Shown here piece by piece: positions 34,846 to 45,130 of a stretch of DNA of 64,000 bases. The notes beneath the pieces are model-generated. The model saw nothing but the letters and a program-made list of their open reading frames with translations. It was not told the origin of the DNA and searched no databases. Each line of letters begins with the position of its first letter. Within the stretch, counting starts at the first letter, position 1. Source of the DNA: Ferrovibrio terrae (GTDB taxonomy: Bacteria; Pseudomonadota; Alphaproteobacteria; Ferrovibrionales; Ferrovibrionaceae). The position numbers and the translations under genes are program-made. The DNA lies in contig NZ_CP041636.1 of NCBI RefSeq assembly GCF_007197755.1, positions 4,128,001 through 4,192,000 of the forward strand, in the 5' to 3' direction.

Positions 34846-36693
34846 ATGGCGTTTCCCGATTCCTTTCTGGAAGAAATCCGCAACCGGGTACCGCTGTCCG
34901 GCGTGGTCGGCCGCTCCGTGCGGCTGATCAAGCGCGGTCGCGAATATACCGGCCTGTGCCCGTTCCATAACGAGAAGTCGCCATCGTTCACCGTTAACGA
35001 CGACAAGGGTTTCTTCCACTGCTTTGGCTGCGGCGCCCATGGTGACGTGATCGGCTTTGCCATGCGCAATGGCGGCCTCGCCTTCCCCGAGGCCGTCGAG
35101 CAGCTGGCGGGTGAAGCAGGCCTGGAGGTGCCGCGCGTGCGGCCCGAGGATCGCGAGAAAGCCGATCAGGTCGCCACGCTGGGCAAGGCGATGGAAGAAG
35201 CCGCCAAGTGGTTTCAGGCACAGTTCCATGGCGATGTCGGCCGCGAGGGCCGCGCCTATATCCAGAAGCGCGGCCTGAAGCCCGACACCATCGAGCGTTT
35301 CCGCTTAGGCTATGCGCCGCAAAGCCGCACGGCATTGAAGGAAGCACTGCTGGCGCGGGGTCTGCCTGAGCCTCTGCTGATTGAATCCGGCCTGCTGATC
35401 AAGCCGGAAGATGGCGGACCGAGTTACGACCGCTTCCGTCATCGCGTGATGTTTCCCATCGGCGACCGCCGTGGCCGCATCATCGCTTTCGGTGGCCGTG
35501 CGCTCGATCCCGATGCGAAAGCGAAATACCTGAACTCGCCGGAGACGCCGCTCTTCCACAAGGGCCACAATCTCTACAATCACGCGATTGCCCGCGAAGC
35601 CGCCCGCGAGAGCGGCACCGTGATCGTGGTGGAAGGCTATATGGACGTGATCGCGCTGGCGCAGGCCGGCATCGACCATGCCGTGGCCCCGCTGGGTACT
35701 GCGCTGACCGAAGAGCAGATCGCGCTGCTTTGGCGGCTCTCGGCCGAGCCGATCCTGTGTTTCGACGGTGACAATGCCGGCATCCGGGCCGCCATGCGCG
35801 CCGCCGACCGCGCCCTGCCCCTGCTGGAGCCGGGAAAATCTTTCCGCTTCGCCCTCCTGCCCGGCGGCCAGGACCCGGACGACCTGGTGAAGGCCCAGGG
35901 CCGCCGCGGCATGGACGAGGTGCTGGCGGCTGCCCTGCCCATGGTCGACATCCTGTGGCGCAAGGAGACCGAAGGGCGGCAGCTGGATACCCCGGAGCGC
36001 CGGGCTGCCCTGGAGGCGGCCCTGATGGGGGGCGTGGCCAGCCAGATCAGGAATCCGGCCGTCCAGAGCCATTATCGGGACCATTTCCGCAGTCGCCTGC
36101 GCACGCTGTTTGCACCCCCGGCGCGGACCTGGACCCCGAACCGGCCCGGCTTCGCCGGCCGCCCGGCCTATACGGGACCGGGAGCCCGCCCGCCCGAAGG
36201 ATATAAAGGCCCGGTGCCGAACGAACGCCTGGAAAGGACCGAAAAGGCACTTTTGGCCGCCGTAGTGGCCCATCCGTGGCTGCTGGAGGAGCATGGTGAG
36301 GCCTTTGCAGCGCTGGCCTACCCGCCGGGGCCGCTTGACAGCCTCAAGAGCCGGATTCTAGAAGAAGCCTCCCGCCATCCGGGTCTTGACGGCGAGGCCT
36401 TTGGTGCCCATTTGAGGCAGCGAGGACTCGGACCCGCGCTGGACCTCGTAAGTGGCGAGGCCGGAAGGATTTTGGAACCGTTTGCGCGCCCGGATACGGA
36501 ACCGGACAAGGTCGAGCGAGGGTGGTGGCAGGCCGTGCAACGGTACCGGTTGGCGGAACTGGAACAGGAACTGGCGGCGGCTGAAGCCGATCTTGCCAGT
36601 AATACCAACCCCGAGGCATGGCAGCGTTTCGTCGCCCTCAAGGCAGAGGTCGGCTCGGCACGCAGTCTGGTTTCGGTATCAGATACGGATTGA
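34846..36693 (+). CDS. dnaG: DNA primase
   Basis: 615 residues. The zinc site has Cys38, His41, Cys59 and Cys62 (LCPFHNEKSP, FHCFGCGAHGD). The RNA polymerase core follows (DRFRHRVMFPIGDRRGRIIA, FGGRALDP) with the TOPRIM metal acids in VIVVEGYMDVIAL and ILCFDGDNAGIRAAM. The last 150 residues form the helical DnaB-interaction part, preceded by a proline/glycine-rich linker (RTWTPNRPGFAGRPAYTGPG). It makes primers at the replication fork. It starts 51 nt after yqeY; a small dyad GGCCGA-G-TCGGCC lies at 34799-34811 in the gap. Confidence 0.98.
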   Translation: MAFPDSFLEEIRNRVPLSGVVGRSVRLIKRGREYTGLCPFHNEKSPSFTVNDDKGFFHCFGCGAHGDVIGFAMRNGGLAFPEAVEQLAGEAGLEVPRVRPEDREKADQVATLGKAMEEAAKWFQAQFHGDVGREGRAYIQKRGLKPDTIERFRLGYAPQSRTALKEALLARGLPEPLLIESGLLIKPEDGGPSYDRFRHRVMFPIGDRRGRIIAFGGRALDPDAKAKYLNSPETPLFHKGHNLYNHAIAREAARESGTVIVVEGYMDVIALAQAGIDHAVAPLGTALTEEQIALLWRLSAEPILCFDGDNAGIRAAMRAADRALPLLEPGKSFRFALLPGGQDPDDLVKAQGRRGMDEVLAAALPMVDILWRKETEGRQLDTPERRAALEAALMGGVASQIRNPAVQSHYRDHFRSRLRTLFAPPARTWTPNRPGFAGRPAYTGPGARPPEGYKGPVPNERLERTEKALLAAVVAHPWLLEEHGEAFAALAYPPGPLDSLKSRILEEASRHPGLDGEAFGAHLRQRGLGPALDLVSGEAGRILEPFARPDTEPDKVERGWWQAVQRYRLAELEQELAAAEADLASNTNPEAWQRFVALKAEVGSARSLVSVSDTD

Positions 36694-36694
36694 G

Positions 36695-36729
36695 GCCGTC
36701 CTCTCAATAGGGCGGCTTCGCGTTTTTTT
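36695..36729 (+). terminator. Terminator-like hairpin between dnaG and rpoD
   Basis: GCCGTCC (36695-36701) pairs with GGGCGGC (36710-36716), 7 bp with one G-U. It is followed after six bases by seven Ts (36723-36729). It begins one base after the dnaG stop and ends 24 nt before the rpoD ATG. The separation between stem and T tract makes it weaker than a classical terminator; partial termination or transcript processing is possible. Confidence 0.5.
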
Positions 36730-36753
36730 AGACAGGAAGAGTTAGGAACCGGC

Positions 36754-38853
36754 ATGGCGAAACAGGCAGCGGCCCCTGACACGACGGAAGCCCCCGAAAA
36801 GGAGGAAGCCGTCGATACCCCCTTGATCGATGCATCGATGGCGGCCATCAAGCGCATGTTGGCGAAAGCCAAGGAGCGCGGCTACGTCACCTATGACGAG
36901 ATCAACGCCGTCCTGCCGCCCGAGCATGTCTCGTCGGAGCAGATCGAAGACACCATGGCGATGCTCTCCGAGATGGGCATCACCATCGTGGAGTCTGAAG
37001 ATCAGGACGATGCCGCGGCTGCGCCCGGCGAAAAGGAAGACGGCGAGGCCGAAGCCGAGTCTGATGGCGAAGGCAGCGTAGCCACTGCCCCCGCCAAGGC
37101 CGAGGTTGATCGCACCGACGATCCGGTGCGCATGTATCTGCGCGAAATGGGTTCGGTCGAGTTGCTGTCGCGCGAGGGCGAGATCGCCATCGCCAAGCGC
37201 ATCGAAGCCGGTCGCGAGAAGATGATCGGCGCGATCTGCGAAAGCCCGCTGACCATCCAGGCCATCGTGAAATGGCGCGACGACCTGGTCGACGGCAAGA
37301 TCCTGCTGCGCGATGTGGTCGATCTGGAAGCCACGCTGGGCGGTGGCGCCGAAGAAGCCGCCGGCCTGGCCGAGGGCGAGGAAGGTGAAGACGGCGAACC
37401 GAAGATTCCCGAGCCGAAGCTGCCGGTGAAGCTGGACCTCAAGCTCGACGCCAAGTCGGCCAAGGTTCTGGCCGAGGCGACTGGCGCGATCCCCAAGCTG
37501 GAAAAGAAGAAGCTTGACGCGCCCGGCGGCGAAGGTGAAATGGTCACCACGCCCGAAGAACTCGACGAGGAAGACGAAGCCAATCTGTCGCTCGCCGCGA
37601 TGGAAGCCCAGCTCAAGCCGCAGGTGCTTGAGGCCTTCGACGCCATCGCCAAGCATTACAAGAAGCTGCAGAAGACTCAGGAAGAGCGGCTGCAGGCGGC
37701 CCTTGTGCATGCCGATATGGATGCCAAGAAGGACAAGACCTACGCCAAGCTGAAGCAGGAGATGGTGCACCTGATGGAATCAGTGCACCTGAACAACACC
37801 CGCATCGAGATGCTGGTGGAAAACATGTACGGCCTCAACAAGCGTCTGATGATGCTGGAAGGCCGTCTGCTGCGCTGCGCCGAGAGCTACAAGATTCCGC
37901 GCGACGAGTTCCTCAAGAACTACGACGGCCAGGAACTCGATCCGAAGTGGCTGGCCAAGGTCGGCAAACTGAAGTCGCACAAGGGCTGGGTCAAGTTCGG
38001 TGAGCTTGGCGCCCGCGAAGTGACTCCGATCCGCGAGCAGGTTGCCGCAATCGCCACCGAATTCGGCCTGCCGATTTCGGAATTCAAGCGCATCTACAAG
38101 CAGGTGCGTGAAGGCGAGCGCGAAGCCAGCGTGGCGAAGAAGGAAATGGTGGAGGCCAACCTGCGTCTCGTCATTTCCATTGCCAAGAAATACACCAACC
38201 GCGGCCTGCAGTTCCTCGATCTCATTCAGGAAGGCAATATCGGCCTGATGAAAGCGGTCGATAAGTTCGAATACCGCCGCGGTTACAAGTTCTCGACCTA
38301 TGCCACCTGGTGGATCCGGCAGGCGATCACCCGTTCGATCGCCGACCAGGCCCGCACCATCCGTATTCCTGTGCATATGATCGAGACGATCAACAAGCTG
38401 GTGCGCACCAGCCGCCAGATGCTGCACGAGATCGGCCGCGAGCCGACCCCGGAAGAGCTGGCCGCCAAGCTGGGCATGCCGCTGGAGAAAGTGCGCAAGG
38501 TCCTGAAGATCGCCAAGGAGCCGATCAGCCTCGAGACGCCCATCGGCGACGAGGAAGACAGCCACCTGGGCGATTTCATCGAGGACAAGAACGCCGTCCT
38601 GCCGGTGGATGCCGCGATCAACTCCAACCTGCGCGAGACCACGACGCGTGTACTGGCCACGCTGACGCCGCGTGAAGAGCGCGTGCTGCGCATGCGCTTC
38701 GGCATCGGCATGAACACCGATCACACGCTGGAAGAAGTCGGCCAGCAGTTCTCGGTCACGCGCGAACGCATACGTCAGATCGAGGCAAAGGCTCTGCGCA
38801 AGTTGAAGCATCCGAGCCGGTCGCGTAAATTGCGCTCGTTCCTGGATACCTGA
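36754..38853 (+). CDS. rpoD: RNA polymerase primary sigma factor RpoD
   Basis: 699 residues, normal for alphaproteobacterial sigma-70. Region 1.1 is at the N terminus ([20 protein letters not shown]), region 1.2 at [20 protein letters not shown], then a long acidic non-conserved region. Region 2 contains [20 protein letters not shown] and [20 protein letters not shown], the -10 recognition and melting helix. Region 3 has [14 protein letters not shown], and region 4 ends in [20 protein letters not shown] with [19 protein letters not shown] site precedes the ATG. It directs most housekeeping transcription. Ends at a strong terminator. Confidence 0.98.
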   Translation: MAKQAAAPDTTEAPEKEEAVDTPLIDASMAAIKRMLAKAKERGYVTYDEINAVLPPEHVSSEQIEDTMAMLSEMGITIVESEDQDDAAAAPGEKEDGEAEAESDGEGSVATAPAKAEVDRTDDPVRMYLREMGSVELLSREGEIAIAKRIEAGREKMIGAICESPLTIQAIVKWRDDLVDGKILLRDVVDLEATLGGGAEEAAGLAEGEEGEDGEPKIPEPKLPVKLDLKLDAKSAKVLAEATGAIPKLEKKKLDAPGGEGEMVTTPEELDEEDEANLSLAAMEAQLKPQVLEAFDAIAKHYKKLQKTQEERLQAALVHADMDAKKDKTYAKLKQEMVHLMESVHLNNTRIEMLVENMYGLNKRLMMLEGRLLRCAESYKIPRDEFLKNYDGQELDPKWLAKVGKLKSHKGWVKFGELGAREVTPIREQVAAIATEFGLPISEFKRIYKQVREGEREASVAKKEMVEANLRLVISIAKKYTNRGLQFLDLIQEGNIGLMKAVDKFEYRRGYKFSTYATWWIRQAITRSIADQARTIRIPVHMIETINKLVRTSRQMLHEIGREPTPEELAAKLGMPLEKVRKVLKIAKEPISLETPIGDEEDSHLGDFIEDKNAVLPVDAAINSNLRETTTRVLATLTPREERVLRMRFGIGMNTDHTLEEVGQQFSVTRERIRQIEAKALRKLKHPSRSRKLRSFLDT

Positions 38854-38880
38854 GCCGGATCCGGAACCACGGAACCAAAA

Positions 38881-38908
38881 GCCCCGGCCTCATCGCCGGG
38901 GCTTTTTC
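38881..38908 (+). terminator. Rho-independent terminator of rpoD
   Basis: GCCCCGGC (38881-38888), loop CTCATC, GCCGGGGC (38895-38902), then TTTTTCTT. Perfect 8-bp stem, 28 nt after the rpoD stop and 30 nt before the tRNA. Confidence 0.92.
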
Positions 38909-38937
38909 TTAAGCCGGGGGTTTTGTTGGGGGTTAGT

Positions 38938-39014
38938 GGGCCTGTAGCTCAACTGGTTAGAGCCGGCCGCTCATAACGGTCTGGTTGCAGGTTCAAGTCC
39001 TGCCGGGCCCACCA
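38938..39014 (+). tRNA. tRNA with CAT anticodon, probably tRNA-Ile2 (lysidine type)
   Basis: The 77-nt cloverleaf has acceptor GGGCCTG/CGGGCCC (one T-G), discriminator A and encoded CCA. The anticodon stem GGCCG/CGGTC surrounds loop CTCATAA, giving CAT. The T-arm is GCAGG-TTCAAGT-CCTGC. CAT occurs in initiator Met, elongator Met and Ile2. A Watson-Crick first acceptor pair argues against initiator. The GC-rich GGGCC acceptor end resembles Ile2 more than elongator Met, but this choice is by eye. It has the last plus-strand position before a strand switch. Confidence 0.9.
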
Positions 39015-39122
39015 AACCACCAATCTCTGGCGAGTTGTCGGCGCAGCTTCGAGCACACGACATTTACCGCGCGGGGAGCCAGGGGCGGATTTTACATCCG
39101 TCAGCAGATTGTCGGACGAATA

Positions 39123-39974
39123 TCAGATCGGCACTTCAAGCTTGTAAAAGCTGATGGCATTCGCTGCACAGACCTGCTGCCTTTCGGCCTGCGTCAAACC
39201 TGTCAGCGCGCGATCGCTTAACCTTGCCCAATCAGAATAGTCCCCTGCCAAGGTCATGACAGGCCAATCACTCCCCCAGATCAGCCGCGACGGCCCAAAC
39301 AGATCCAGCAAAGCATCCATCGCTGGCAACAGATTTTGATCTTGCCAGCCCACGCCCGCCTCGGTCAGAAGACCGGACAGCTTGCAGTAAACCCGGCCAT
39401 GCTGCGCGAGCTTGCGCATGTCATCGCGCCAGGCATTGAATGCAGCCGCATTGCCGCGCCATGCCTTCAGCTTCGGTTTGGCGCCATGATCGATCACGAC
39501 CGGCAAATCCGGGTGGCGTCGCACCAGAGTCTCAAGCGCTGGCAGATGTTGCGGATGGACCAGCGCATCGAAGGTCAGCCCGTGCTGCACCATGGCGCGC
39601 AGCACCGGTTTAAAATCAGATCGCAGGATCCATTCCGGATCGGGGATGAATTCCAGCATCGGCCGCAGGCCACGCAGCTTGCCCTGCCCTGCCCGATATT
39701 CGACCTGTGCAACGGCATCAGCGGCGGTGAAGTCGATCCAGCCGACCACGCCGAGCACATTGGGTGTGCCGGCGGCAATCTCCAGCATGAAATCGGTTTC
39801 GCGCGCCGTGGCATCGGCCTGCACCAGCACGGTGCCGTCGACGCCGGCCGCTTTCAGCAGCGGCGCCAGATCAGCGGGCAGGAAATCGCGCCTGATCGCC
39901 GCATGCGGCGTCTGCATCCAGGCATAGTCGCTGCGGTCGAGCTGCCAGTAATGCTGATGCGCATCGATCCGCAT
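39123..39974 (-). CDS. Amidohydrolase family lactonase, probably L-fuconolactonase-like
   Basis: 283 residues of the amidohydrolase-2 TIM barrel. The metal motif is MRIDAHQHYWQLDRSDYAWM at the start, then VQADATARETDFMLEIA, LRGLRPMLEFIPDPEWI, VVIDHGAKPKLKAW and LIWGSDWPVMTL with the catalytic Asp. DAHQHYW and GSDWP are typical of L-fuconolactone and related sugar-lactone hydrolases. It follows the aldose dehydrogenase gene by 2 nt and shares its operon with a fucose mutarotase, so opening of L-fucono-1,5-lactone (or a similar lactone) to the acid is the expected reaction. Last gene of the operon. Confidence 0.85.
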   Translation of the reverse strand: MRIDAHQHYWQLDRSDYAWMQTPHAAIRRDFLPADLAPLLKAAGVDGTVLVQADATARETDFMLEIAAGTPNVLGVVGWIDFTAADAVAQVEYRAGQGKLRGLRPMLEFIPDPEWILRSDFKPVLRAMVQHGLTFDALVHPQHLPALETLVRRHPDLPVVIDHGAKPKLKAWRGNAAAFNAWRDDMRKLAQHGRVYCKLSGLLTEAGVGWQDQNLLPAMDALLDLFGPSRLIWGSDWPVMTLAGDYSDWARLSDRALTGLTQAERQQVCAANAISFYKLEVPI

Positions 39975-39976
39975 GA

Positions 39977-41026
39977 TTACGCCCTGCCGGTCGGCACCGG
40001 TGCCTCGGCCGGAAGCAGGCCTTCCTCATGCAGCTCCTGCCACAATGCCGGCGGAATGGTGCGGCTGAACAGATCGAGGTTGGCGGCCATCTCGGCTGCG
40101 GTGCGCGCGCCAGGTATCACCGACACCACTGCGGGATGGAAGGAGGGAAACTGCAGCGCGGCTGCTGCGAGCGGCACACCATGCCGGCGACAGACCGCAT
40201 CCAACCGCGCAGCACGCGTCATGATCTCAGAGGATGCCGGCTGATAGTCGTAACGTGCGCCGGATACTGGGCCGGTGGCGAGAATACCGGAATTGAAGGC
40301 ACCGCCGATCACCACGCCGACACCGCGCTTCGCACAGGATGGCAGGAAACTGACGAGTGCTGATTGATCAAGCAGCGAATAACGGCCGGCCAGAAGGAAG
40401 CAGTCCGGATCGGCATCGGCCAGCAGGCGACCACAGACCTGCCACTCGTTGACGCCCAGGCCAATGGCGCCGACCACGCCGTCGTCGCGCAGTCTGGCCA
40501 GCGCGCGATAGGCGCCGTTCATTGCCTCCGTGTAGCGTGCGCCCAACGCCTCGCCATGGCCGGCAGTATCCAGATCGTGGATGTAGACGATATCGATATG
40601 ATCGAGACCCAGCCGCAGCAGGCTGGCCTCCAGTGAACGCAGCGTGCCGTCGTAGCTGTAGTCGCACTGGCGCGGGCCGCTTTCGAGCCCCACATAGGGT
40701 CCGTCGCGGCGCACGCCATCGCCCGGTCCGATCAGCCAGCCCACCTTGCTCGACAGCACAAATTCGTCACGCGGCCGGCGCGCCAGCGCGCGGCCCATGC
40801 GGCGTTCGCTCAATCCGCTGCCATACAGCGGCGCGGTGTCAAAATAGCGGATACCACCCTGCCAGGCCGCATCGACCACGTGGTCCGCCTCGGCTTCGTC
40901 TACGGCCTGATACAGGTTGCCGAGCGGCGCGCCGCCCAGGCCAAGTCCGGTCAGGGTGAGGTTGCCTCGGCCGAGAATCCGGCGTCGTGCGGCGCGGTTG
41001 ATGGTATCGAGCATCTCAGGCGACAT
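39977..41026 (-). CDS. Aldo/keto reductase, probable L-fucose/aldose 1-dehydrogenase
   Basis: About 349 residues. Starts at 41026 (MSPEMLDT) and 41014 (MLDT) are both possible; neither has a strong ribosome site. The AKR tetrad can be read: Asp in FDTAPLYG, Tyr in the same motif, Lys in VLSSKVGWLIG and His in IVYIHDLDTAG. NAD(P) contacts lie toward the C terminus (VVSVIPGARTAAEMAANLD). The overall style fits D-threo-aldose 1-dehydrogenases, which oxidise L-fucose to the lactone. It lies between fucU (overlapping) and the lactonase, consistent with a non-phosphorylating L-fucose pathway. Confidence 0.85.
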   Translation of the reverse strand: MSPEMLDTINRAARRRILGRGNLTLTGLGLGGAPLGNLYQAVDEAEADHVVDAAWQGGIRYFDTAPLYGSGLSERRMGRALARRPRDEFVLSSKVGWLIGPGDGVRRDGPYVGLESGPRQCDYSYDGTLRSLEASLLRLGLDHIDIVYIHDLDTAGHGEALGARYTEAMNGAYRALARLRDDGVVGAIGLGVNEWQVCGRLLADADPDCFLLAGRYSLLDQSALVSFLPSCAKRGVGVVIGGAFNSGILATGPVSGARYDYQPASSEIMTRAARLDAVCRRHGVPLAAAALQFPSFHPAVVSVIPGARTAAEMAANLDLFSRTIPPALWQELHEEGLLPAEAPVPTGRA

Positions 41027-41456
41027 AACCAGGCGCATTCAGTGCGATCACGCCCTTGCGCAGGATCACATTGGCATACGGCCGGGCATCGGCGGTGGCC
41101 ACAATCGCGAAAGCCTGAGTCGCCCGTTCGTAAAATGCATTGCGCTCGACCTGCTCGATCTTGCCATACGACGCCAGTGCCGCCGAAAGCTCAGCCAGCG
41201 CCAGTGCATCTTTATCCTGGGGGCGCGCCGCAGCCATCAGGCCCAGCGGTGCAGCCACGAATTCATCCAGTGGCAGCAGCGTAAGTACAGCTTTGGCCAG
41301 CCGCGTGGTGCTGTCGGCGGTCGTCTGCACCAGCCGGCGCGCCAGTTTCGCGGCAGGGAAATTCGCGTCGGCGATCACCAGTTCGTCGCCATGACCCATG
41401 CTGGCCAGCACATGCAGCAGATCCGGTGACAGCTGGGCAGAAATTCCGGTCAACAT
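41016..41456 (-). CDS. fucU: RbsD/FucU family sugar mutarotase (L-fucose mutarotase)
   Basis: 146 residues, the normal size. The family signature is LASMGHGDELVIADANFPA with the catalytic His; the C-terminal segment FAIVATADARPYANVILRKG carries the conserved Tyr and Lys that bind the sugar. The GHGDE..IADANFP wording matches FucU more than RbsD. It interconverts alpha and beta forms of the sugar, feeding the dehydrogenase that follows. It starts 66 nt after the binding-protein stop; a strong hairpin lies in that gap. Confidence 0.9.
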   Translation of the reverse strand: MLTGISAQLSPDLLHVLASMGHGDELVIADANFPAAKLARRLVQTTADSTTRLAKAVLTLLPLDEFVAAPLGLMAAARPQDKDALALAELSAALASYGKIEQVERNAFYERATQAFAIVATADARPYANVILRKGVIALNAPGYVA

Positions 41457-41484
41457 CTGTTGTCTGCTTTCATCATGGGAAAAG

Positions 41485-41511
41485 TCCCGGGCCGCCGGGA
41501 GCGGCCCGGGA
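41485..41511 (-). promoter_or_regulatory. Intercistronic hairpin between binding-protein gene and fucU
   Basis: TCCCGGGCCGC (41485-41495) and GCGGCCCGGGA (41501-41511) form a perfect 11-bp stem with a 5-nt loop. On the transcribed minus strand it is followed by CTTTTCCC, too poor in T for full termination. It starts 12 nt after the binding-protein stop. Such structures often protect the upstream message or reduce readthrough, giving more binding protein than enzymes. Confidence 0.65.
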
Positions 41512-41522
41512 TGGAAGACAAC

Positions 41523-43100
41523 TCAGTTCGCCTTCTTGATATTCCAGTAGACCGGGATCGCGGCCCTCGGGATATCGGTCAGGCTGGTCGAGACGCCGCG
41601 CACCAGATGCAGCTGACCCAGCGGCACATAGGGTACGACTTCGTTGGCGCGGAGCTGCAGCGCCTTGGCGATGTCCTGCCGTTTGGCCAGATCCGGCGTT
41701 ACCGCGAATTCGCTGCGCATCTTTTCGATCTGCTCGTCGCAGGGCCAGCCGAACCACGAGGAATCGCAGTTCGAACGCAGGCCGAGATGGCCAAGCGGAT
41801 CCATCATGTCGGCGCCGGTCGGCGCCGAAATGAACAGCGACCAGCCGCCCTCGCTTGTCGGCTTCTTGCTGGTGCGGCGCGCGGTCAGCGTGCCCCAATC
41901 CATCGCCTGCGGATCGACCTTGAGGCCGATGTCGCGCATCAGCTGTTCGGCCACCGAGGAGAAGGTATTGGTGATGCCGGCTTCGGTGCCATGCAGCACG
42001 ACAACCGGCGTGCCGTCATAGCCCGACTCCTTCACCAGCTGGCGCGCCTTGGCCAGATCCTGCTTCACCCACCCCGCATCCGTGTAATACGGCGACGAGC
42101 ACATGTAGAAGGACGGGCAGTCTTTGTAGAGCGCCGGGATGTCGACATAGGCACGCATGAAGACATTCTGGTCCACCATGTAACGAATGGCTTCGCGGAT
42201 CTTCGGATTGTTGAACGGCGGCTGGATGCTGTTCATGCGGAATACCACCTGCACGCCGAGCGAATCCTGCGGCGCCACCTTCACCTTCCGGTTCTTCGAC
42301 AGGAGGGTGAGCATATCCGGCGGCACTTCCTCGAAGATGTCGATCTCGCCGGCCTGCAACGCGTTCAGCGCAGTCTGCGCATCCGGCATGTAGAGCCATT
42401 CGACGCGATCGACATTGGCCTGCTTGGCGCCGGCCATGCCCGAAGGCGCATCGCTGCGCGGCTTGTAATCCGGGTTCTTCACATAAACTACCTTCGAACC
42501 CGGCACCCATTCATCCTTTTTCATGATGAAGGGACCGGAACCGACCGGATCGGTCAGCGATTCCGTTGCCGGAAGTTTGGCAATGCGTTCCGGCATGATG
42601 AAGGGCACGCCCGAGCTGGGCTTGCCCAGCGCGTCCAGCACCAGGCCCCATTTCTGCTTCAGCACCAGCTTGGTGGTCTTGGCATCCACCGCTTCCAGGC
42701 TGGCGGTGTTGGCGAACAGCTGCTGGCCCAGGCCATCGCGCTGGCCCCAGCGCTTCAGTGAAGCGACCACGTCGGCTGAGGTCACCGGCTGCTTGTCGTG
42801 GAAAACCAGGCCGTCACGCAGGGTGAAGGTCCAGGTCAGGCCATCGGCGCTGGTGTCGTACTTTTCCAGCATCTGCGGCTTGATCTGCAGCTTGTCGTCC
42901 ATGGCGAACAGCGTGTCGTAAATCATGTAGCCATGATTACGTGCCATGTAATCCGAATTGGTGACCGGATCGATGCCCTTCAGATCGCCGAAGGGACGAA
43001 TTCGCAGTACATTGCTCTGCGCAGCGGCAATACCAGTCTGCAGCAGCAGCGCTGCGATGGCAGTAACCGCCAGAAGTTTCAAGCTCTTTGTCCTACGCAT
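41523..43100 (-). CDS. ABC transporter substrate-binding protein, Opp family, of the fucose operon
   Basis: 525 residues. The signal peptide is MRRTKSLKLLAVTAIAALLL...GIAAAQ. The family-5 core reads SNVLRIRPFGDLKGIDPVTN, WTFTLRDGLVFHDKQPVTSA, RMNSIQPPFNNPKIREAIRY and AIPVYWNIKKA at the end. It should supply the permease pair encoded upstream in the same operon. Family-5 proteins mostly bind peptides, but several carry oligosaccharides; the fucose enzymes encoded next suggest a fucose-containing saccharide or glycoconjugate. Located after the two ATPase genes (30 nt gap). Confidence 0.92.
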   Translation of the reverse strand: MRRTKSLKLLAVTAIAALLLQTGIAAAQSNVLRIRPFGDLKGIDPVTNSDYMARNHGYMIYDTLFAMDDKLQIKPQMLEKYDTSADGLTWTFTLRDGLVFHDKQPVTSADVVASLKRWGQRDGLGQQLFANTASLEAVDAKTTKLVLKQKWGLVLDALGKPSSGVPFIMPERIAKLPATESLTDPVGSGPFIMKKDEWVPGSKVVYVKNPDYKPRSDAPSGMAGAKQANVDRVEWLYMPDAQTALNALQAGEIDIFEEVPPDMLTLLSKNRKVKVAPQDSLGVQVVFRMNSIQPPFNNPKIREAIRYMVDQNVFMRAYVDIPALYKDCPSFYMCSSPYYTDAGWVKQDLAKARQLVKESGYDGTPVVVLHGTEAGITNTFSSVAEQLMRDIGLKVDPQAMDWGTLTARRTSKKPTSEGGWSLFISAPTGADMMDPLGHLGLRSNCDSSWFGWPCDEQIEKMRSEFAVTPDLAKRQDIAKALQLRANEVVPYVPLGQLHLVRGVSTSLTDIPRAAIPVYWNIKKAN

Positions 43101-43130
43101 GGTTTCCTCCGTTGTTTTTTTGATGACTCG

Positions 43131-44107
43131 TTACGCAGTCTCGATGTGGTGACAGGCGACAAAATGCTGTGGAACGATCTCGCGCGCGGCTGGCGCCACT
43201 TCGGCGCAGAGATCGGTGGCTTTCGGGCAACGCGTGCGGAAACGGCAGCCACTGGGCAGGGCACTGGCGCTGGGCACTTCGCCCTGCAGCAGGCTGCGGC
43301 GTTTGCGGCGGGCCGGATCGGGCGACGGCACGGCATCCAACAGAGCGCGCGAATAAGGATGTGCGGCGGCACTGAAAAAACGCTGGCGTGGCGCAACTTC
43401 GACAATGGCGCCGAGATACATCACCGCCACTGTAGTGCTGACATACTCGACGACGCCAAGATCGTGGCTGATGAAGAGATAGGAGAGACCTAGATCACGC
43501 TGCAGGTCGGCCAGCAGGTTGAGAATCTGCGCCTGCACCGAGACATCGAGTGCCGAGACCGGTTCGTCGGCAACCACCACGGAGGGATTGAGCGCAAGGG
43601 CGCGGGCAATGCCGAGTCGCTGGCGCTGGCCGCCGGAGAACTGGTGCGGATAACGGTCGCGCTGGTGATGCGCCAGGCCGACACGGTCGAACAGTGCATC
43701 GACTTTCGCACTGCGGGCCATGGCAGTGCCATGATCGTAATTGACCAGCGGTTCGCCGACGATATCGGCGGCACTGAGCCGGGGATTGAGCGAGGCGAAC
43801 GGGTCCTGGAACACCATCTGGATTCGCTGGCGTGCCTGACGCAACGTCTCGCCCTGCATGCCGGCCAGATCCTGGCCATCCAGCAGCACGGTGCCGGCCG
43901 TCGGCTCGATCAGACGCAGGATCAGCTTGGCGATAGTGGATTTGCCGCAGCCACTTTCGCCAACCAGCGCCAGCGTTTCTCCGCGTGGCACGGCGAAAGA
44001 CACGCCATCCACGGCGTGCACGGCGCCCTGCCCGCCCCGACCGAACAGGCCACGGCGGAAGGGGTAATGTTTCACCAGATCACGGACTTCAAGCGCCGGT
44101 GCCACCA

Positions 44108-44111
<4 letters not shown>
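43131..44111 (-). CDS. ABC transporter ATP-binding protein, DppF/OppF type
   Basis: 326 residues, one ATPase domain: Walker [18 protein letters not shown] (about residue 50), Q-loop QMVFQDPFASLNP, signature [15 protein letters not shown], Walker [13 protein letters not shown] and switch FISHDLGVV. The C-terminal element has AAHPYSRALLDAVPSPDP, then Cys residues in CRFRTRCPKATDLC, typical of the oligopeptide group. It pairs with the DppD-type ATPase (overlap of ATGA) to drive the permeases. All catalytic residues are present. Confidence 0.95.

Positions 44112-45126
<1,015 letters not shown>

Positions 45127-45130
<4 letters not shown>

Noticed and set aside
38938-39122. Integration site at the CAT-anticodon tRNA
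   Set aside because: tRNA genes are common targets, but no integrase, no direct repeat of the tRNA 3' end and no phage or island genes follow; the next genes are metabolic.
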